Assembly: GCA_031258625.1 (NCBI GenBank)
Contig: JAIRMO010000129.1
Location: 1-28,955, forward strand
Length of the DNA: 28,955 nucleotides
From: Spirochaetaceae bacterium
GTDB lineage: Bacteria > Spirochaetota > Spirochaetia > Treponematales > Breznakiellaceae
Direction of reading: 5' to 3'
Position 1 is the stretch's first letter, and each line of letters starts with the position of its first letter. Shown one piece after another: positions 15,412-24,275 of the stretch. The position numbers and the translations under genes were made by a program. The notes below the pieces were generated by a model. It saw only the letters and a list, made by a program, of their open reading frames with translations. It did no database searches and was not told the DNA's origin.

Positions 15412-17952
15412 CTATAAAGCGCCCGGCGATTCGGGCCAGGGGTGTTTGGGATACCGGCCCCGCATTTCCTTCCGGACCTCACGATACGAACCGGCCCAAA
15501 AACCCGGCAGATCCGCCGTGATCTGGATGGGCCTGTCCGCGGGGGAGAGCAGATGGAAGACGACGGGTTTCCCCAGGATACGCGGTTCTTCCCCGATACC
15601 GAAGGCATCCTGAAGGCGAATTCGGAGAACCGGCTCCCCGGACCCATAGGCTATGACCCTTTCCTTTCCATTGGGAAGGGTAAACCGGGGGGGGACCAGG
15701 ATATCCAACTCCTGCTTTTGCTTCCACCCCAGCCGGGCCTCCAAGGCCCGAATAAGGCCGCCGCCGGTTATTATGGGTCCGTTTCCCCGGTTGTGTCCAT
15801 CCCATAGAAACGGGCCCAGCCAGTCCGAAGCCCCGGCGCAAAGAGCCCCATCGGTCCAGGCGGCGGCTTCCGGCCCTCCCCCGCCGCGGGCCCTTCCGGC
15901 CCCCTGCCGGGCAAAAAAACGGATCCGTTCCAAAAGCCGTAAACCCTCCCCCTCCCAGGGCAAAATCCCTATCCCGCGATCCGCGAGGAGCCCCTCCAGG
16001 GCGGGAAGGATATCTTCCCGCCGGCTTGGGCCGCTTTTTTCGGAGATCACCAGCCGTCCCGCCCTGAGTAAAACCAGGGTCCGGGGGAAAAGGCCCTTCC
16101 ATTCAACCGCGGCCTCCTCGCGGAGTTCCCCCGCCAGAACCTCCCGGACGCCCTCCGGGGAAAGGGGGGCGGCAAGACCGATCCGGGCGGAACGCTCCCC
16201 GGCGTCCACCTCGGGGGCCACGAGCCATTCCGACCCGGCCAGGGGGCCTTCGACCGTCCCCTCCCTGCCTGAGACAAAACGAAACTGGTCCGCCCCCTGG
16301 CGCTTGGCGATCCGGTCAGGAAAGGCGGCCTTGAGGAGTTCCCCCACCGAGGCCTCCTCCGGGGGGTTCCAAAAAAGCCCATCCTCCCCATGTCCCAATC
16401 GTCTGAGGAGATCCCCGGAAGTCCGGATGATTCCCTTTACCCAGGCTTTACTGCCGGCTTCTCCGGTTCCGTCCCGGGCCTTTCGGATCAGGGCCAGGCG
16501 GCGGCAAAAGTCGGCGTCACCCAAAATCCCCGATCCGTCCCGTTCAGAGAGGATCGCCGCGGATACCGCCGCAAGCCCCCCCTGCCCGGCGGCTTTTCCC
16601 GCCAGGCAGAGGGCCCCCAGCCGGGGATGCAGCCCCAGCCGGGCCATGTCCCTGCCCCGGTCCGTGGGGTTCCGGTCTTTATCCGCCGCGCCGAGGCGGA
16701 ACAACAGTTCCAGCCCCCGCTCCCAGGCCGGTTCCGGGGGTATATCCGGCCAGGGGAGTTCCTCCCGCCGGCGGACCCCCCAGAGGAGGCATTCCAGGAC
16801 CAAGCCGGCCAGGTCGATCCGGTTTATCTCCCGGTCAGTCTCGACCGGCCGGGGGGCGGCCTCATCCCAGAGCCGGATACACCGGCCCGGCATGAGCCGC
16901 CCCGCCCTCCCCGCCCGTTGATCCGCGGCCTGGCGGCTCACGGGCTCCCGGCAAAGCCGGTTCATCCCCGTGGGAAGGTGGAATCGTTCTATCCGGGCAT
17001 AACCGGAATCCACCACCGCGGTGATTCCCGGAACGGTAAGCCCCGTCTCGGCTATATTGGTGGAGAGGATTATCCGCCGGGGGGGCTCCCCGGCCCCGGC
17101 GGGGGGAGGGGCGATGACCTCCCGCTGTTGGGCCAGGGGAAGCCCCCCGTGGAGGGGGAGGATCCGGCGATGATTCCCGATGCCGGCTTCCTCCAAAGCC
17201 CGGGCCGCGGCGGCGATTTCCCCCTTCCCCGGAAGAAAAACCAACACATCCCCGGCTTCCCCCTCCCGGAGGATCCCTATCAGGGCTTGGGCGGAGGCGG
17301 TTCCCAGGGGGATCCGGACGGGGATGGGCCGGTACTCGATTTCCACGGGGAAATTCCTGCCGGGACAGTCAAAAACCGGGGTTTTATCCGGCCCGGTCCG
17401 GTTTTCCACGGAATCGATGAAGGCCCCGATCCGGGAGGCGTCCATGGTGGCGGACATGATGAGGATCCGGACCTTGAGGCCCATCCGGCGGAGGTCCAGG
17501 ATCAGGGCCAGGGCCATATCCGTATGAACCGACCGCTCGTGGAATTCATCGAAAATCACCGTGGAAACCCCGCCCAAACCGGGATCCCCCTGGATGCGCC
17601 GGACCAGGAGCCCCTCGGTGAGGACCTCCACCCGGGTACGGGGAGAGACCCGCCGTTCCAACCGTACCGAATACCCGACCCGTTCCCCGATTTTCTCCCC
17701 CAGAAGTTCCGCCATCCGGAGGCTGATCCCCACCGCCGCGGCCCGGCGGCCTTCCAGCATAAGGATCCGGCCCCCCGCCGGGGGGGAACGGTCCAGCAAG
17801 GCCAGGGGGAGCAAGGTGGATTTTCCGCTCCCCGGATCGGAGCGGACCACAGCCGCCCCCCGTTCCTCCAGGGCGCCGCAAATCTCCCCCAGCCGGGGGA
17901 CTAGGGGAAGGCCGGTTTCCCGGAGAATCCGGTGGATAAGGCCGGCTGCCAT
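15412..17952 (-). CDS. hrpB: ATP-dependent helicase HrpB (DEAH/RHA type)
   Basis: 846 codons from ATG 17952. The frame is open back to 18138, but those 62 codons overlap ligA and are Pro/Arg-rich shadow sequence. The chosen ATG is four bases after the ligA stop and the protein then starts MAAGLIHRILRETGLPLVP, as HrpB proteins do. Motif I is SDPGSGKST (38-46), motif II VIFDEFHERS, motif III MSATMDASRIGAF, then NIAETGLTVPGI and QRAGRAGR of the C-terminal RecA lobe, a helicase-associated region and the HrpB C-terminal domain. HrpB is a putative RNA or DNA helicase whose exact role in bacteria is unclear. It is the last gene of the lipoprotein-trmB-ligA-hrpB operon. Base composition is far more GC-rich than its neighbours and the gene has a run of eight C. 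Confidence 0.93.
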   Translation of the reverse strand: MAAGLIHRILRETGLPLVPRLGEICGALEERGAAVVRSDPGSGKSTLLPLALLDRSPPAGGRILMLEGRRAAAVGISLRMAELLGEKIGERVGYSVRLERRVSPRTRVEVLTEGLLVRRIQGDPGLGGVSTVIFDEFHERSVHTDMALALILDLRRMGLKVRILIMSATMDASRIGAFIDSVENRTGPDKTPVFDCPGRNFPVEIEYRPIPVRIPLGTASAQALIGILREGEAGDVLVFLPGKGEIAAAARALEEAGIGNHRRILPLHGGLPLAQQREVIAPPPAGAGEPPRRIILSTNIAETGLTVPGITAVVDSGYARIERFHLPTGMNRLCREPVSRQAADQRAGRAGRLMPGRCIRLWDEAAPRPVETDREINRIDLAGLVLECLLWGVRRREELPWPDIPPEPAWERGLELLFRLGAADKDRNPTDRGRDMARLGLHPRLGALCLAGKAAGQGGLAAVSAAILSERDGSGILGDADFCRRLALIRKARDGTGEAGSKAWVKGIIRTSGDLLRRLGHGEDGLFWNPPEEASVGELLKAAFPDRIAKRQGADQFRFVSGREGTVEGPLAGSEWLVAPEVDAGERSARIGLAAPLSPEGVREVLAGELREEAAVEWKGLFPRTLVLLRAGRLVISEKSGPSRREDILPALEGLLADRGIGILPWEGEGLRLLERIRFFARQGAGRARGGGGPEAAAWTDGALCAGASDWLGPFLWDGHNRGNGPIITGGGLIRALEARLGWKQKQELDILVPPRFTLPNGKERVIAYGSGEPVLRIRLQDAFGIGEEPRILGKPVVFHLLSPADRPIQITADLPGFWAGSYREVRKEMRGRYPKHPWPESPGAL

Positions 17953-17956
17953 GGCC

Positions 17957-19963
17957 CTAAAAGAGCTCTCCCTGGGGAGAAGGGGCCTTTTCCCCGGAGG
18001 CGCTTTCCCCGGGGTTCCGGGCATAAACGGCGGCCCGGGGGGGATCCTCCAGGATGGCGAGGAATTCCTTCTCATCAATAAGGGGAATTCCCAGGGTCCG
18101 GGCCTTTTTGTTTTTCCCCGATCCCGATTCGGGATCATTGGTCACGAGGAAGGAAAGATCCTTGACCACCGATGATTTGGCGGATCCCCCCAGGGCCTTT
18201 ACCCGTTCCTCCGCTTCGGCCCGCTTCATGGAGGCCAATTCCCCGGTAAAACAGAAGGAAAACCCCCGGAAGGGCTGCTCCGCCGCCGCGGGCGGTGGGG
18301 CAATGGTGATGATCCCCATGGCCAGAACCCCCTCAATTTCCGCGGCGGTTTCGGCCAGGCCCCCCAAAATAGTCCGGGCGGTGATATCCCCCAGACCGTA
18401 GACCCCGACCAGTTCCTCCACCGAAACGGCCCTGAGTTTTTCCAGGGTGTTGTATCCCGCGGAAACGACCCGTTCCATGATCAGTTCCCCCACCCCCTCA
18501 AAATCAAAACCCGCGATAAAAACCGCCAGGGAGAGTTCCCGGGGGGTACGGATATGACGGACCACCTTGGCGGCGGAAAGTTCCCCCATCCGCTCGTATT
18601 CCGCCAGCTCCTCCGATTTCAGGGTGTAGAGTTCCTCAATATGCCGGACCCGTCCTTTGTCAAAGAGCTGTTGGATGAGTTTTTCCCCCAGTTCCCGGAT
18701 ATCCAGGACGGAAATCCACTTTTGCAGCCGGTGAAGGAGCCGCTTGGGACAATCCGGGTTGGGACAGAAGAGCCGGGTCCCCCCGTCCTCCAGGGTACTG
18801 CCGCAGCTCCCGCATTGGGTGGGGAACTCAATATCCCGCTCCTCTTCCGAAGGGGAACCTCCCGGGGCAAGGCCCTCGATCTTGGGGATAATCTCTCCCC
18901 GCTTGACGATGGTAACCGGGGAGCCTATCCTGAGCCCCATGGCCCGGATCATGTCGGGGTTATTGAGGTTGGCCCGCTGTACCGTGGTTCCCGCCAGCCT
19001 GACCGGGTCCACGATGCCGATGGGGGTATAGGTGGCCCCGGATTCACTCCACTCCACCCCCCGGAGGATACTGACCGCGGTTTCCAGGTCGAATTTGAAG
19101 GCTATCTGCCGCTCAGGCCGGACCCGCCGGAGATCCGCCATATCGGTGATCCGGTCCTTTACCACAAGACCGTCGATGTCCACCGAAAGGGACTTCCGTT
19201 CCTCCGCCACCGCGGCCCGGTAAGCAATCACCTCCTCCGGGTCGGTAAATTCCCGGGTAACGGTAACGGAAAACCCCCGCTCCTTGAGCCAGCCTATTTT
19301 TTCAAGCTCATCGTTAAAAAAGCCGTCATTCCCGGAGGCGGCGGCGTCGTAGACGATCAGGGTGAGGTCCTCGCAGCCCGCCCCGTCTTTCCGGCGCATG
19401 ATACCGTTGGCGGCGTTCCGGCAATTGGCCTTGCCGGGGTATTTTTCCCGCCAGACCTCGCGGGTCATCACCACCTCCCCCCGGACCCCCCCGGTAAAGG
19501 GGATGTCCAACTCCCCCAGGACCCCGCCCATACGCCGGGCGTTCCGGGTGATCTCGTCCCCGATGACCCCGTCCCCCCGGGTGACGGCCCGCCGGAGCTT
19601 CCCCTTCTCGTACTGGAGCTCCAGGCTTGCCCCGTCCAGCTTGTACTGGACCGCCATGGCGGAAGGGGCCGTTTTCCCGGCCCAAGCCCGAAATTCAACG
19701 GGGTTGGCGGCCTTGTCCTGGCTCCCCATGGGGATGAGATGCCGGGCCTTGGGGAAACCGTCGACGGAATCCGCCCCCACCCGCCTGAGGGCCGGGCTGT
19801 CCGGTTTCAGGGCCTTGAGTTCATCCCAGAGGAGGTCGAATTCCCCGTCGGATATTTCCCCTTCCCCGTTGTAGTAGGAATCCTGATAGGAGCTAATGAG
19901 CCGTTCCAGGGCGGCGATCCGGGATTCGCCGGATTGTATTTTTTTCGAATCGTTTTTTGCCAT
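17957..19963 (-). CDS. ligA: NAD-dependent DNA ligase LigA
   Basis: 668 codons from ATG 19963. The frame extends 11 codons further, but this ATG overlaps the trmB stop as TGATG, the likely coupled start. The NAD-binding Ia segment has YYNGEGEISDGEFDLLW. The adenylation motif is VQYKLDGAS (Lys108 from this start), followed by TRGDGVIGDEITRNARR, RGEVVM and KFDLETAVS. The OB fold is followed by a zinc finger (CGSCG and CPNPDC), helix-hairpin-helix repeats and a C-terminal BRCT domain (FRGFSFCFTGEL to LVTNDPESGSGKNKKA). It seals nicks in replication and repair. Some spots are divergent: GSQDKA replaces the common LSLDNAF-type stretch and the domain linkers are short, so it may be a fast-evolving or second ligase. 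Very GC-rich. Confidence 0.95.
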   Translation of the reverse strand: MAKNDSKKIQSGESRIAALERLISSYQDSYYNGEGEISDGEFDLLWDELKALKPDSPALRRVGADSVDGFPKARHLIPMGSQDKAANPVEFRAWAGKTAPSAMAVQYKLDGASLELQYEKGKLRRAVTRGDGVIGDEITRNARRMGGVLGELDIPFTGGVRGEVVMTREVWREKYPGKANCRNAANGIMRRKDGAGCEDLTLIVYDAAASGNDGFFNDELEKIGWLKERGFSVTVTREFTDPEEVIAYRAAVAEERKSLSVDIDGLVVKDRITDMADLRRVRPERQIAFKFDLETAVSILRGVEWSESGATYTPIGIVDPVRLAGTTVQRANLNNPDMIRAMGLRIGSPVTIVKRGEIIPKIEGLAPGGSPSEEERDIEFPTQCGSCGSTLEDGGTRLFCPNPDCPKRLLHRLQKWISVLDIRELGEKLIQQLFDKGRVRHIEELYTLKSEELAEYERMGELSAAKVVRHIRTPRELSLAVFIAGFDFEGVGELIMERVVSAGYNTLEKLRAVSVEELVGVYGLGDITARTILGGLAETAAEIEGVLAMGIITIAPPPAAAEQPFRGFSFCFTGELASMKRAEAEERVKALGGSAKSSVVKDLSFLVTNDPESGSGKNKKARTLGIPLIDEKEFLAILEDPPRAAVYARNPGESASGEKAPSPQGELF

Positions 19964-20676
19964 CAGGACACCCCCGGGCAAAACAAAAGTTCCCATACTT
20001 TATGTTTTTTTTGTAAGGCCCTGGTCTCAAATTTGGTCCGGGGCCGCCAGTTCTGGGGCGGGGCGAATCCCTCATAGGCATTGACCAGTCCCGTTGTCGC
20101 GGAAAGTTCCCCCAGGGCCCATTCCCCGTATTCGGCCCAGTCGGTAACCATATAGATATAGCCGGATGGACAGAGCCGCCGGGCCAAGAGGTCCGTAAAG
20201 GGCCGTTTTATGAGCCGCCGTTTATGGTGCCGTTTTTTAGGCCAGGGATCGGGGAAAAAAATATGTATCCCCCCCAGGGAACCAGGGGGGATCATCCCCT
20301 CAAATACTTCCACCGCGTCATGTTCGATGATACGGATATTATCGAGCCGCCGCTTTTCGATTTCCCAGAGGAGCCGTCCGATGCCGGGCCGGAACACTTC
20401 GATGCCCACATAGTTTTTTCCGGGATTTTCCTGGGCAATCACCGCGGTGGCAAGCCCCATCCCAAAGCCGATTTCTACGGTTACCGGGTTTCGGTTACCA
20501 AAAAACATCCCAAAATCAACAGGGCCGCCCGTAAAGGGAATATTATACCGGGAAGCGAGGGCCGTATAAGACCGCTTTTGGGCGTCGCTCATCCGCCCCC
20601 CCCGGAGGACGTAACTTTTGATCCTGAATTCTCCGGGAAACAGGGGTTTGGATAATTCAACAACTTCTTGATTCAT
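19963..20676 (-). CDS. trmB: tRNA (guanine-N7)-methyltransferase TrmB
   Basis: 237 codons from ATG 20676. The SAM-binding motif is VTVEIGFGMGLA (66-76), then YVGIEVFRPGIGRLL and the family signature FFPDPWPKKRHHKRRL (140-155), ending in WRPRTKFETRALQKKH. It methylates G46 in the tRNA variable loop. N-terminal SYVLRGGRMSDAQKRSY is also typical. No ribosome binding site is visible before the ATG (an AT-rich 21-base gap after the lipoprotein gene), so translation may depend on coupling with that gene. The stop codon overlaps the ligA start by one base. Length and motifs are normal. Confidence 0.95.
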   Translation of the reverse strand: MNQEVVELSKPLFPGEFRIKSYVLRGGRMSDAQKRSYTALASRYNIPFTGGPVDFGMFFGNRNPVTVEIGFGMGLATAVIAQENPGKNYVGIEVFRPGIGRLLWEIEKRRLDNIRIIEHDAVEVFEGMIPPGSLGGIHIFFPDPWPKKRHHKRRLIKRPFTDLLARRLCPSGYIYMVTDWAEYGEWALGELSATTGLVNAYEGFAPPQNWRPRTKFETRALQKKHKVWELLFCPGVS

Positions 20677-20697
20677 AGGTTTTATGTATAAAAATTT

Positions 20698-21375
20698 TTA
20701 CGGCAGGGGAACAACTTCCGTCAAAGCCGAGGTAAAATACTCCGCATCCTCCGCCCACAGCGCGATGGTCCGGGTATTGGACGGGAGATTGAGGTTCCGC
20801 ACGTTCCCTTCGTGGCTGGGTATGTTCTGAAGGGTAATAAATTCCCCCCCCTCGTCATAACAGATAAACCGGTTTTCAGGATACAGGGACTCTATCCGGT
20901 ATTCCCCGTTGTTGATAGTCAATAGCGGAAAGGCAAACCGGGGCTCCCCCGGGGCGTCAAAACTGAAGATCCGCTCCGATTTTTCCCCCCCCTTATCGAT
21001 AATTACCGCCCGGTATTGCCCCCGAGGCAGATTCTCCCCATTCATCATGGTAATACTCCGGCTCCCAATCCAGGTTTGCCCCTCCGATTCATAGCTCATC
21101 CAATCCGCGGCCGACAGGGACCAGAACAATCCCTCCCGGTCATAATGAAGGTAAAGCTCGCTAATATCCTCCATGCCGTCTTCATCATCGGGAAGTACAA
21201 AAAAAGAAAACCGTTCTTCAGGCTTCCCTGAACTCTGATAATAGACCAGCCGTATAAATCCGTAGGCGATTTTCGGTTCCGCCCGGGAACAGGATAAAAA
21301 AAGCGCCGCTATCAACCCAAACAAGAGTACCGGAACCTTTTTCTTATAAATTACCGGTAATGTAATCGCCGCCAT
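20698..21375 (-). CDS. Lipoprotein of unknown function
   Basis: 225 codons from ATG 21375. The frame runs back to 21432, but a promoter (21404-21432) occupies that stretch and AGGGG lies at the right distance before ATG 21375. The N-terminus has Lys residues, a hydrophobic core (VPVLLFGLIAALF) and lipobox LSC with Cys29. The remainder looks beta-rich, with many aromatic residues (YGFIRLVYYQSSG, LYLHYDREGLFWSL, QYRAVIIDKGGEK) and may be an Ig-like or sandwich domain; no family is recognised. It is the first gene of the operon leading to trmB, ligA and hrpB. Likely anchored in the periplasm or outer membrane. Confidence 0.8.
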   Translation of the reverse strand: MAAITLPVIYKKKVPVLLFGLIAALFLSCSRAEPKIAYGFIRLVYYQSSGKPEERFSFFVLPDDEDGMEDISELYLHYDREGLFWSLSAADWMSYESEGQTWIGSRSITMMNGENLPRGQYRAVIIDKGGEKSERIFSFDAPGEPRFAFPLLTINNGEYRIESLYPENRFICYDEGGEFITLQNIPSHEGNVRNLNLPSNTRTIALWAEDAEYFTSALTEVVPLP

Positions 21376-21403
21376 GACAACCCCTGCCAAAAATACTTCT
21401 TCA

Positions 21404-21432
21404 ATTATACACAAGGATATAAAAAATGTCAT
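21404..21432 (-). promoter_or_regulatory. Sigma-70-type promoter of the lipoprotein-trmB-ligA-hrpB operon
   Basis: On the minus strand ATGACA (21432-21427) and a perfect TATAAT (21409-21404) are separated by 17 bases. Transcription would start near 21397, about 22 bases before ATG 21375. This is the best-matching promoter in the window. Confidence 0.65.
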
Positions 21433-21527
21433 GACTTTTATCCGGTTTTTTGTCGGCGGCCAATAGAATTGCTGAAAGGACCCATACCATCCTTGATCTC
21501 CTCAGGATATGGGACTATGTTTGAGCA

Positions 21528-23630
21528 GTGAAACCTATCGGGCTTTTTTTATTCCCTGTCTTTTTTCTTTTTCCCTGGGGAATTTTTTCCCAGGATATTT
21601 ATAGCCCGGAAACCGGTTTCCTCAAGACCGGAGATGAGGCTTCCCATCGCGGGGAATTGATCCGGCTCCTGGGCGAAGGGGGGATTCCCTTTGAAGTTCG
21701 GCCCCTGTTTACCGAATACGGGGGATTCGGTTCATCGATCTATGTGGATATATCCCCGGAGACTGAAACGGACGGGGGGCTGTTTATCCTCGCCATACCC
21801 CTGGACTCCGGGAAAAATCCGGGAACGGGGCTTCCCTATGGCCTTAAAACCGCTCTTGCCCTTATCCAAAAGGCCCGGGGACGGGACCTTACGAGAAAAA
21901 TACTCGTAGCCTTTTTAGGGGATGAACAATCCCGGTTACCCCCGGATCAACGGAAAGGCGTCCATACCGGATTGGAGGATCTTTTGTCCCGTCAGGAAAA
22001 CCCTGAAAATACGGTACTGGTTTACGCGGACTTTTATGCCCCCCCGGAAAAACTCGTCATCCACCACGGCGGGCACCGGAATCTGACCCCCCTTAACCTG
22101 CTTCAACCCATCCCCGGATTATGCGATTTCTATAAGGCGCCCTTTACTTTCGCGGTCAAGTCCAATGAGCTTTATAAATTGGGTTTTGTGGACGGCCCGT
22201 GGGCGCTGCGATCGTCCCTGGCCTCGGGTATCCCCTCATGGTACCTGGAAGGGACCCGGGAAGATCCGGGGGAAGCCCTGGGGAATCCCATCCCGGCGGA
22301 ACTATTGGGGGAACTGCTTCTGGAATATGGATGTTCCCTGAATTTTTTAACGGAAAACCTGGATTATCATTATTTGATCTTCCAAAATTTTGGGAAAACC
22401 GTCTTTTTCCCCGAATTGACCACCGTAATTATCCTCTGGTCCTTCAGCGCCCTGGGGCTTTTAATTTTTCTTATTTATTCTATTGTACTACGGAAGGCGT
22501 TGATAGTCCAGTGGAAAATATTTTTCCGTTATTTCTGGGTGATTCTTATCCTTTTTGCGGTTCTTTTCTTAGCCCTCCAGGTCTCGGAGTTGTTTTTTGG
22601 CCTTCTCCTCAAGGGATTTGCCCTTCCCCCGGACAAAACATACTACGGGGGAATATTTTTTATCCTGGGCACTGCCCTGATCCTCTTTTCTTTGATCGAT
22701 CCCCTTTTTGATCGTCTAAAAATACCCCGGAAGGCGAATTTTTATGGAAATGCCGCCGTAATTCTGACCATCCTGGGGAACCTCATCGCCATGTTTTTGG
22801 ACATTACCTTTATCCCCGTATTTATTTGGGCCTTTCTTTTTACGGTTTTAGCCGCCTTTATCCCCTTTTCTCTGCCGCTCTATGGGATAAGTTTTATCAT
22901 TCCCCTGCAAATAGCGGGGGTCCTGATTACCAGTATGGAGGGCGCCAACACCGGATTCCCGGTATTAAACTATTCTAACCGCGTCTGGCTCATCCTTTTT
23001 ATAGCCGTTACTTCTTTTCCTTCGGTGCTTATCGTTAAACGGGCCTCAGTCCTGTCCGGGGGGCAAAGAAAACCCCCTTTCCTTAAGCGGGTGTCCCAAT
23101 TTATCCTACTGGCGGCCTGTATGGGGGCCTTAACCCTTTATGCATATAACCGGTCCAAAGACCCGGCGATAACCCCGGTACGACGGGTTGTGGTGGATCC
23201 CCCGGACAATCCGGCCATTTTAGCGGTTACCCTTACCGACAGAAGTTTTCTGACCCGGCGGATCTTGGAAATAACCCTTTACGCCCCCGCCGAACCGGTC
23301 CGTTTTGACCTCTATCTGGATTCAGAAAGCGGCCCCCAGTCCATATATGCCGCTCCCATGCCGTTCAGCATAAAAGAAACGGAAAATTCTCTCCGGGGAA
23401 GCACCCTGGAATTTGCCCTGGGAGAAAACCCTCCCAATCCCTTTACCACCAATATGGTACTTCCCCTGAATTTTTCCGGTTCCCTCCGCCTTGAAGCCCT
23501 CTATACCCGGTACGACCCTTCCCTTGATACGGGTCCGCCCCCGGAGGGGGATGACTACGTATTGCGTGTTACCCGGACCATCCCCATAGGGCCCGGAATA
23601 AGCCAAAGGGTTACCAGCGAATCTCCATAA
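21528..23630 (+). CDS. Polytopic membrane protein with degenerate M28-like ectodomain
   Basis: 700 codons from GTG 21528; an in-frame TGA at 21522 makes this the first possible start. A signal peptide (LFLFPVFFLFPWGIFSQ) precedes a soluble domain of about 250 residues. Its pattern follows M28 zinc aminopeptidases: ASHRGELIRLL (helix), FILAIPLDSG at the site of the first zinc-ligand strand (HxD), GLPYGLKTALALIQKA in place of GANDNASGVAALLE, then KILVAFLGDEQSRLP like the FFGAEE strand. The His ligand and the Asn-Asp of the GAND stretch are absent, so peptidase activity is unlikely. Eight or so membrane segments follow (about 292-535), then a C-terminal beta-rich domain (about 545-700). The layout recalls ER metallopeptidase 1-type proteins. 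It stands alone on the plus strand between two minus operons. Confidence 0.7.
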   Translation: MKPIGLFLFPVFFLFPWGIFSQDIYSPETGFLKTGDEASHRGELIRLLGEGGIPFEVRPLFTEYGGFGSSIYVDISPETETDGGLFILAIPLDSGKNPGTGLPYGLKTALALIQKARGRDLTRKILVAFLGDEQSRLPPDQRKGVHTGLEDLLSRQENPENTVLVYADFYAPPEKLVIHHGGHRNLTPLNLLQPIPGLCDFYKAPFTFAVKSNELYKLGFVDGPWALRSSLASGIPSWYLEGTREDPGEALGNPIPAELLGELLLEYGCSLNFLTENLDYHYLIFQNFGKTVFFPELTTVIILWSFSALGLLIFLIYSIVLRKALIVQWKIFFRYFWVILILFAVLFLALQVSELFFGLLLKGFALPPDKTYYGGIFFILGTALILFSLIDPLFDRLKIPRKANFYGNAAVILTILGNLIAMFLDITFIPVFIWAFLFTVLAAFIPFSLPLYGISFIIPLQIAGVLITSMEGANTGFPVLNYSNRVWLILFIAVTSFPSVLIVKRASVLSGGQRKPPFLKRVSQFILLAACMGALTLYAYNRSKDPAITPVRRVVVDPPDNPAILAVTLTDRSFLTRRILEITLYAPAEPVRFDLYLDSESGPQSIYAAPMPFSIKETENSLRGSTLEFALGENPPNPFTTNMVLPLNFSGSLRLEALYTRYDPSLDTGPPPEGDDYVLRVTRTIPIGPGISQRVTSESP

Positions 23631-24264
23631 GAACCGGCTCCTTGGTTGACAAAAGGGCCGCCGTGGGAGCGGAGAACCGGAGATTCCGTCCGGTTTTCCG
23701 GATGTTTCCCGCGGGCGGGGCGTCGATCTGCCGCCCCGATCCGTCAATCAAGGTCAGGGTTATGTCCCGGGGAAAGGCAATGTCTAATTCCACGGCATAC
23801 CCCCGGAAAACCGTCTCCGTCAACGCCATGAGTTCCGGGTCTTGATTTTGGGTGCCCGCTCCCAGGGTAAGAGAAAGGCAGTGCTTTTTTTCTTCCCGGA
23901 TCAATTGGGCCCGCTGCCCCGGGACATCCAAAAAACCGATCAGGGCCTCGGGGCCGGAAAAGTCCATTTTAACCCGTATCACCCGATCCGTTTCATCATC
24001 CCGGGTGGAAAAGGAAGTCAGCCTGAGGCCGTCAATCCTGGTTATGGTCCGCTCAAAATCCGCCTTACCCACCGGAAGGGGGGGCCATCCCTCGTTACCA
24101 TCCAGCTTCCCCAGGGAGTCCACTGTCCGGGAAATCCGGTATTCAAGAGCAATGGTCCCCGTACCGTTATCACGGATGGTAATATTCGTCTTTACCCCAA
24201 TACAGGAGCTAAAAAAAAGCGTCATTAGACACATGGCGCCTAAGAAAAAACGCTGCGGCCTCAT
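23611..24264 (-). CDS. Lipoprotein of unknown function
   Basis: 217 codons from ATG 24264, with GGGGGT three bases upstream of it. Signal peptide RFFLGAMCLMTLFFSSC with Cys21 as the lipid site. The mature part starts VKTNITIRDNGTGTIALEYRIS, a beta-hairpin pattern seen in LppM-like lipoproteins, and later has FPRDITLTLIDGSGRQ. This resemblance is weak. It is the last gene of the upp-like/TPR/DUF503 cluster, starting 11 bases after the DUF503 gene. Its last 20 bases overlap the end of the convergent membrane-protein gene. Confidence 0.78.
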   Translation of the reverse strand: MRPQRFFLGAMCLMTLFFSSCIGVKTNITIRDNGTGTIALEYRISRTVDSLGKLDGNEGWPPLPVGKADFERTITRIDGLRLTSFSTRDDETDRVIRVKMDFSGPEALIGFLDVPGQRAQLIREEKKHCLSLTLGAGTQNQDPELMALTETVFRGYAVELDIAFPRDITLTLIDGSGRQIDAPPAGNIRKTGRNLRFSAPTAALLSTKEPVLMEIRW

Positions 24265-24275
24265 AATACCCCCGG

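Noticed and set aside
15653..17904. Long plus-strand open frames opposite hrpB (422 and 504 codons)
   Set aside because: They lie opposite a gene with clear helicase motifs, are Pro/Arg/Ser- or Gly/Pro-rich, and are explained by the high G/C at third codon positions of hrpB.
17953..18138. 62-codon N-terminal extension of hrpB into ligA
   Set aside because: It overlaps conserved BRCT-domain codons of ligA and is Pro/Arg-rich; the ATG at 17952 gives a normal HrpB N-terminus.
18554..20077. 507-codon plus-strand frame opposite ligA and trmB
   Set aside because: Pro/Gly-rich shadow of two well-supported genes; no family motifs and no ribosome binding site.
21376..21432. 19-codon N-terminal extension of the lipoprotein gene before trmB
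   Set aside because: The stretch contains the operon promoter and most of it would not be transcribed; ATG 21375 has a proper ribosome binding site and signal peptide.
21517..21531. Four-codon frame whose TGA overlaps the GTG start of the M28-like gene
   Set aside because: Too short to tell from chance and without a ribosome binding site.
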